DNA of 6,385 bases. Source: an uncultured Bacilli bacterium. Lineage in GTDB: Bacteria; Bacillota_I; Bacilli_A; RF39; UBA660. Positions 5,503 to 6,385 of this stretch are shown here, piece after piece (position 1 is the first letter of the stretch; every line of letters begins with the position of its first letter). The notes beneath the pieces were generated by a model. That model saw only the letters and a list, made by a program, of their open reading frames with translations, was not told the origin of the DNA and made no database searches. The stretch lies in assembly GCA_947591175.1 (NCBI GenBank), contig CANQDB010000079.1, forward strand, positions 1 to 6,385. The letters are read 5' to 3'. Both the position numbers and the translations under genes were made by a program.

Positions 5503-6385
5503 TTTTAAGAAAACTGAAAAGAAATGGCAAGAATATTGGGAAAATAATAAAACATTTAAGACTGATACGTGGGATTTTTCGAAACCTAAGTATTATATTT
5601 TGGATATGTTTCCATATCCATCAGGTCAAGGATTACATGTAGGACATCCGGAAGGCTATACGGCGACTGATATAGTATCTAGAATGAAGAGAATGCAAGG
5701 ATACAATGTCCTTCATCCGATGGGTTGGGATGCTTTTGGATTACCTGCTGAGCAATATGCAATCTCAACAGGACATCATCCAGCGCAATTTACGGCTCAA
5801 AATATTGAGACATTTAAAAGACAAATCAAGTCGCTAGGTCTTTCTTACGATTGGGATAGAGAGATTGCAACGACTGATCCTAAGTATTATAAATGGACGC
5901 AATGGATATTTTTGAAACTTTATGAAAAAGGACTTGCTTATGTCGATGAGATTCCGGTTAACTGGTGTCCTGAACTTGGAACAGTGTTAGCCAATGAGGA
6001 AGTTATCAATGGTAAGAGTGAGCGTGGGGGATATCCGGTTATTAGGAAACCTATGAGGCAATGGGTACTAAAGATTACTGCTTATGCCGAAAGATTGCTT
6101 GAAGATTTGGAATTAGTTGATTGGCCTGAATCGACAAAAGAAATGCAAAAGAACTGGATCGGTAAAAGTACGGGTGCTAACGTTATCTTTAAGATAGATG
6201 GAACGGATAAAGAGTTCACGGTCTTTACGACTAGATGTGATACTTTGTTTGGAGCAACGTACTGTGTTTTGTCACCTGAACATCCTTTTGTAAATGAGAT
6301 AACGACTAGTGAGCATCAGGAAGAAGTTAAAGAATATCAAAAGGTGTGTGCATCGAAGAGTGATTTGGAACGGACGGAGTTAAAT
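5495..6385 (+). CDS. leuS: leucyl-tRNA synthetase, N-terminal part (runs off the window)
   Basis: The enzyme charges tRNA-Leu with leucine in the cytoplasm. The first 297 residues are present. They include the opening YNFKKTEKKWQEYW (2-15), FPYPSGQGLHVGHPEGY (39-55) with the class I HIGH box as HVGH (48-51), and GWDAFGLPAEQYAI, part of the active site. WCPELGTVLANEEVI follows, and the Bacillus-type zinc-site region SERGGYPV lacks a Cys cluster. Then come RQWVLKITAYAERLLEDL and the start of the CP1 editing domain, with FTTRCDTLFGATYCVLSPEHPF, where the common TTRPDTLFG Pro is Cys. The KMSKS loop and anticodon-binding domains lie beyond the right edge. GAAAGGAA (5478-5485) precedes the ATG by 9 bases, inside the upstream membrane-protein gene that it overlaps. 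Regulation is by the leucine T-box at 4850-5070. Confidence 0.97.
   Translation, partial: MYNFKKTEKKWQEYWENNKTFKTDTWDFSKPKYYILDMFPYPSGQGLHVGHPEGYTATDIVSRMKRMQGYNVLHPMGWDAFGLPAEQYAISTGHHPAQFTAQNIETFKRQIKSLGLSYDWDREIATTDPKYYKWTQWIFLKLYEKGLAYVDEIPVNWCPELGTVLANEEVINGKSERGGYPVIRKPMRQWVLKITAYAERLLEDLELVDWPESTKEMQKNWIGKSTGANVIFKIDGTDKEFTVFTTRCDTLFGATYCVLSPEHPFVNEITTSEHQEEVKEYQKVCASKSDLERTELN

Overview
The window looks like chromosomal DNA of a low-GC Gram-positive bacterium (Bacillota, perhaps a Bacilli/Erysipelotrichales- or Mollicutes-related gut lineage). The grounds are the AT-rich composition, purine-rich Shine-Dalgarno sites, a T-box leader and a Bacillus-type leucyl-tRNA synthetase. All genes read on the + strand with the standard code. 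The taxonomic placement is inference.

Positions 1-2000 hold the gene core of a diversity-generating retroelement (DGR). In tight, overlapping order there are a stand-alone MutS domain-I-like protein (92-481), an Avd-type four-helix-bundle accessory protein (474-869) and a DGR-type reverse transcriptase (854-1954, YMDD and IGNYTSQ motifs). The first ~35 bases are much richer in GC than what follows and read openly into a stop at 43-45. They may be the 3' end of the variable protein gene (VR) or of the template repeat (TR), but neither repeat is contained here. I see no adenine-rich template copy inside the window, so TR and target most likely lie upstream of base 1. In a DGR the RT and Avd copy the TR RNA with adenine-specific errors and the cDNA replaces the VR of a target gene; the MutS-like protein is presumably a further accessory factor.

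Positions 1955-2394 are a 440-base gene-poor spacer. It holds a striking near-perfect 44-base palindrome (2066-2109) built from four TCTGCAGA octamers, two A7 runs, and at its right end a good sigma-A promoter for the next gene.

Positions 2404-4830 encode a cytoplasmic glycoside hydrolase of family 31 with both catalytic Asp motifs. A second sigma-A promoter lies across its 3' end and starts a T-box leader (about 4850-5070) whose specifier region reads leucine and which ends in an intrinsic terminator. The T-box controls a two-gene unit: a small three-segment membrane protein (5089-5502), then leuS (from 5495, running off the right edge). Leucine-tRNA charging should therefore control both.

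The DGR block is visibly more AT-rich than the GH31/leuS block, which fits an acquired cassette beside ordinary chromosomal genes.
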